Shown: positions 5,911-6,387 of the stretch, in pieces
Position numbering within the stretch: position 1 is the first letter of the stretch
Layout: every line of letters begins with the position of its first letter
Source of the DNA: Desulfuromonas sp. SDB
GTDB taxonomy: Bacteria > SDB-A
Assembly: GCA_001412365.1 (NCBI GenBank)
Contig: LKUE01000213.1
Span: 1 to 6,387, forward strand
Length of the DNA stretch: 6,387 nucleotides
Direction of reading: 5' to 3'
Program-made: the position numbers and the translations under genes
Notes under the pieces: generated by a model
Databases searched by the model: none
What the model saw: the letters and a program-made list of their open reading frames with translations, nothing else
Told to the model about the DNA's origin: nothing

Positions 5911-6287
5911 CATTCCTCCTTGATTTCACCGATATAGTATTCTTTTAAACGGTCCCTGGCTCTATCCGAGTGGGGGGTGCCTGATCCCATCGGTCTGGTT
6001 TCAAATAATTCAGTTGCATCTATTCCGCAGCCCTCTAAAATTGCTTTTCCTCCGGGATGAGAGGAAATAAAAGGAGTAACATCGTAAACCTTGCCTTCAA
6101 TAACCAGCCAGCAGTCACCTTGATCACTGTGAGCCTGAACATCTTCCAAGGTATAGAAGGTTACCTGTTCAGCGGTATAAGTTGATTCTCCTGGTTCCTC
6201 ATTATTTTCAGCGGCGGCTTCCTGTCCACTGCAGCCGCTGGATAAAATTACTGCTAAAATCAATCCGATTAAAACGAATCTAATCAT
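5910..6287 (-). CDS. Lipid-anchored cytochrome b5 domain protein
   Basis: This 125-aa protein is exported and lipid-anchored. A short hydrophobic signal (residues 2-18) ends in LSSGC with Cys19 as the likely lipidated residue. A 20-residue acidic/polar linker (20-40) follows, then a cytochrome b5 heme-binding domain (about 43-122). Heme ligand 1 is His77 in the HPGG motif (77-80). Ligand 2 is probably His106 in TPHSDRARDRL. FYTLEDVQAHSDQGDCWLVI and GKVYDVTPFI are typical b5 strands. Cys59 and Cys87 are both in the exported domain and could form a disulfide. The protein would be an electron carrier on the outer face of the cytoplasmic membrane, and the membrane protein encoded next is its likely partner. 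ATG 6287 has GGGAGGT with a 4-nt spacer and a clear promoter upstream. No biochemical partner reductase or oxidase is visible in the window. Confidence 0.9.
   Translation of the reverse strand: MIRFVLIGLILAVILSSGCSGQEAAAENNEEPGESTYTAEQVTFYTLEDVQAHSDQGDCWLVIEGKVYDVTPFISSHPGGKAILEGCGIDATELFETRPMGSGTPHSDRARDRLKEYYIGEIKEE
5915..5921 (-). promoter_or_regulatory. Strong ribosome binding site for the two-helix membrane protein
   Basis: AAGGAGG lies inside the last codons of the b5 gene (Lys-Glu-Glu). It has a 4-nt spacer to ATG 5910 but only 1 nt to ATG 5913, which decides for the shorter 72-aa start. Confidence 0.75.
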
Positions 6288-6311
6288 AATTACCTCCCAG
6301 TTATTTTTTCT

Positions 6312-6341
6312 AGTATAACAAAATTTATGCGGTTATTTCAA
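6312..6341 (-). promoter_or_regulatory. Sigma-A/70-type promoter for the cytochrome b5 operon
   Basis: On the minus strand TTGAAA (6336-6341) and TATACT (6312-6317) each match the consensus at five of six positions and are separated by 18 nt. The extended -10 dinucleotide TG (6319-6320) is also present. The predicted transcript start near 6305 leaves a short leader containing the GGGAGGT ribosome binding site at 6292-6298. No operator-like repeat is evident. With no clear terminator downstream, the transcript may run through the GNAT and peptidase genes. Confidence 0.7.
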
Positions 6342-6387
6342 TTTACCGAAAAACATTATTAATTTAACTGCAGCCTTTTTTGTACAG

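Noticed and set aside
6342-6387. CTGCAGCC followed by six T at the right edge, considered as a plus-strand terminator.
   Set aside because: The only pairing is the 6-nt CTGCAG palindrome, and no plus-strand gene precedes it.

Overview
The window is AT-rich and densely packed, with strong AGGAGG-type ribosome binding sites, a methionine/alanine-importer-type small subunit and a lipid-anchored cytochrome b5. Together these suggest a low-GC Bacillota chromosome (a Clostridia- or Halanaerobia-like anaerobe). This is inference from gene style; no rRNA or other taxonomic marker is present.

Left end, plus strand (1-976): the last 40 codons of a one-helix membrane protein resembling the MetS-type small subunit of neurotransmitter:sodium symporter (NSS) importers, with a histidine-rich tail. 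It overlaps by ATGA a 284-aa cytoplasmic protein carrying the D-glucuronyl C5-epimerase C-terminal domain. A strong hairpin at 977-1016 separates this side from the convergent minus-strand genes.

Right side, all minus strand, read right to left. (a) A good promoter (6312-6341) drives a cytochrome b5 lipoprotein and, by a TGATG overlap, a 72-aa two-helix membrane protein with an H-X13-H pair. They look like a compact outer-face/membrane heme module. (b) After 39 nt comes a GNAT acetyltransferase whose C-terminus is thrown out of frame at an A6 run. Reading in the next frame restores a normal GNAT ending and overlaps the start of the next gene by 8 nt. That gene is a 481-aa M3-like zinc oligopeptidase (HEFGH...E). 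(c) After a 140-nt AT-rich gap comes a three-gene ABC-2 exporter of the COG4586/COG4587/COG3694 type: an ATPase with an Asn at the Q-loop position, then two six-helix permeases, coupled by 17-nt and 4-nt overlaps. It ends at the 977-1016 terminator.

The most interesting points are the b5 lipoprotein/H-X13-H pair, the frameshifted GNAT gene with its clean reconstruction, the Q-loop substitution and the epimerase linked to a transporter small subunit. I see no CRISPR array, tRNA, rRNA, transposase or phage gene. I do not see a clearly unprecedented system, but the heme pair is the best candidate for something little described.
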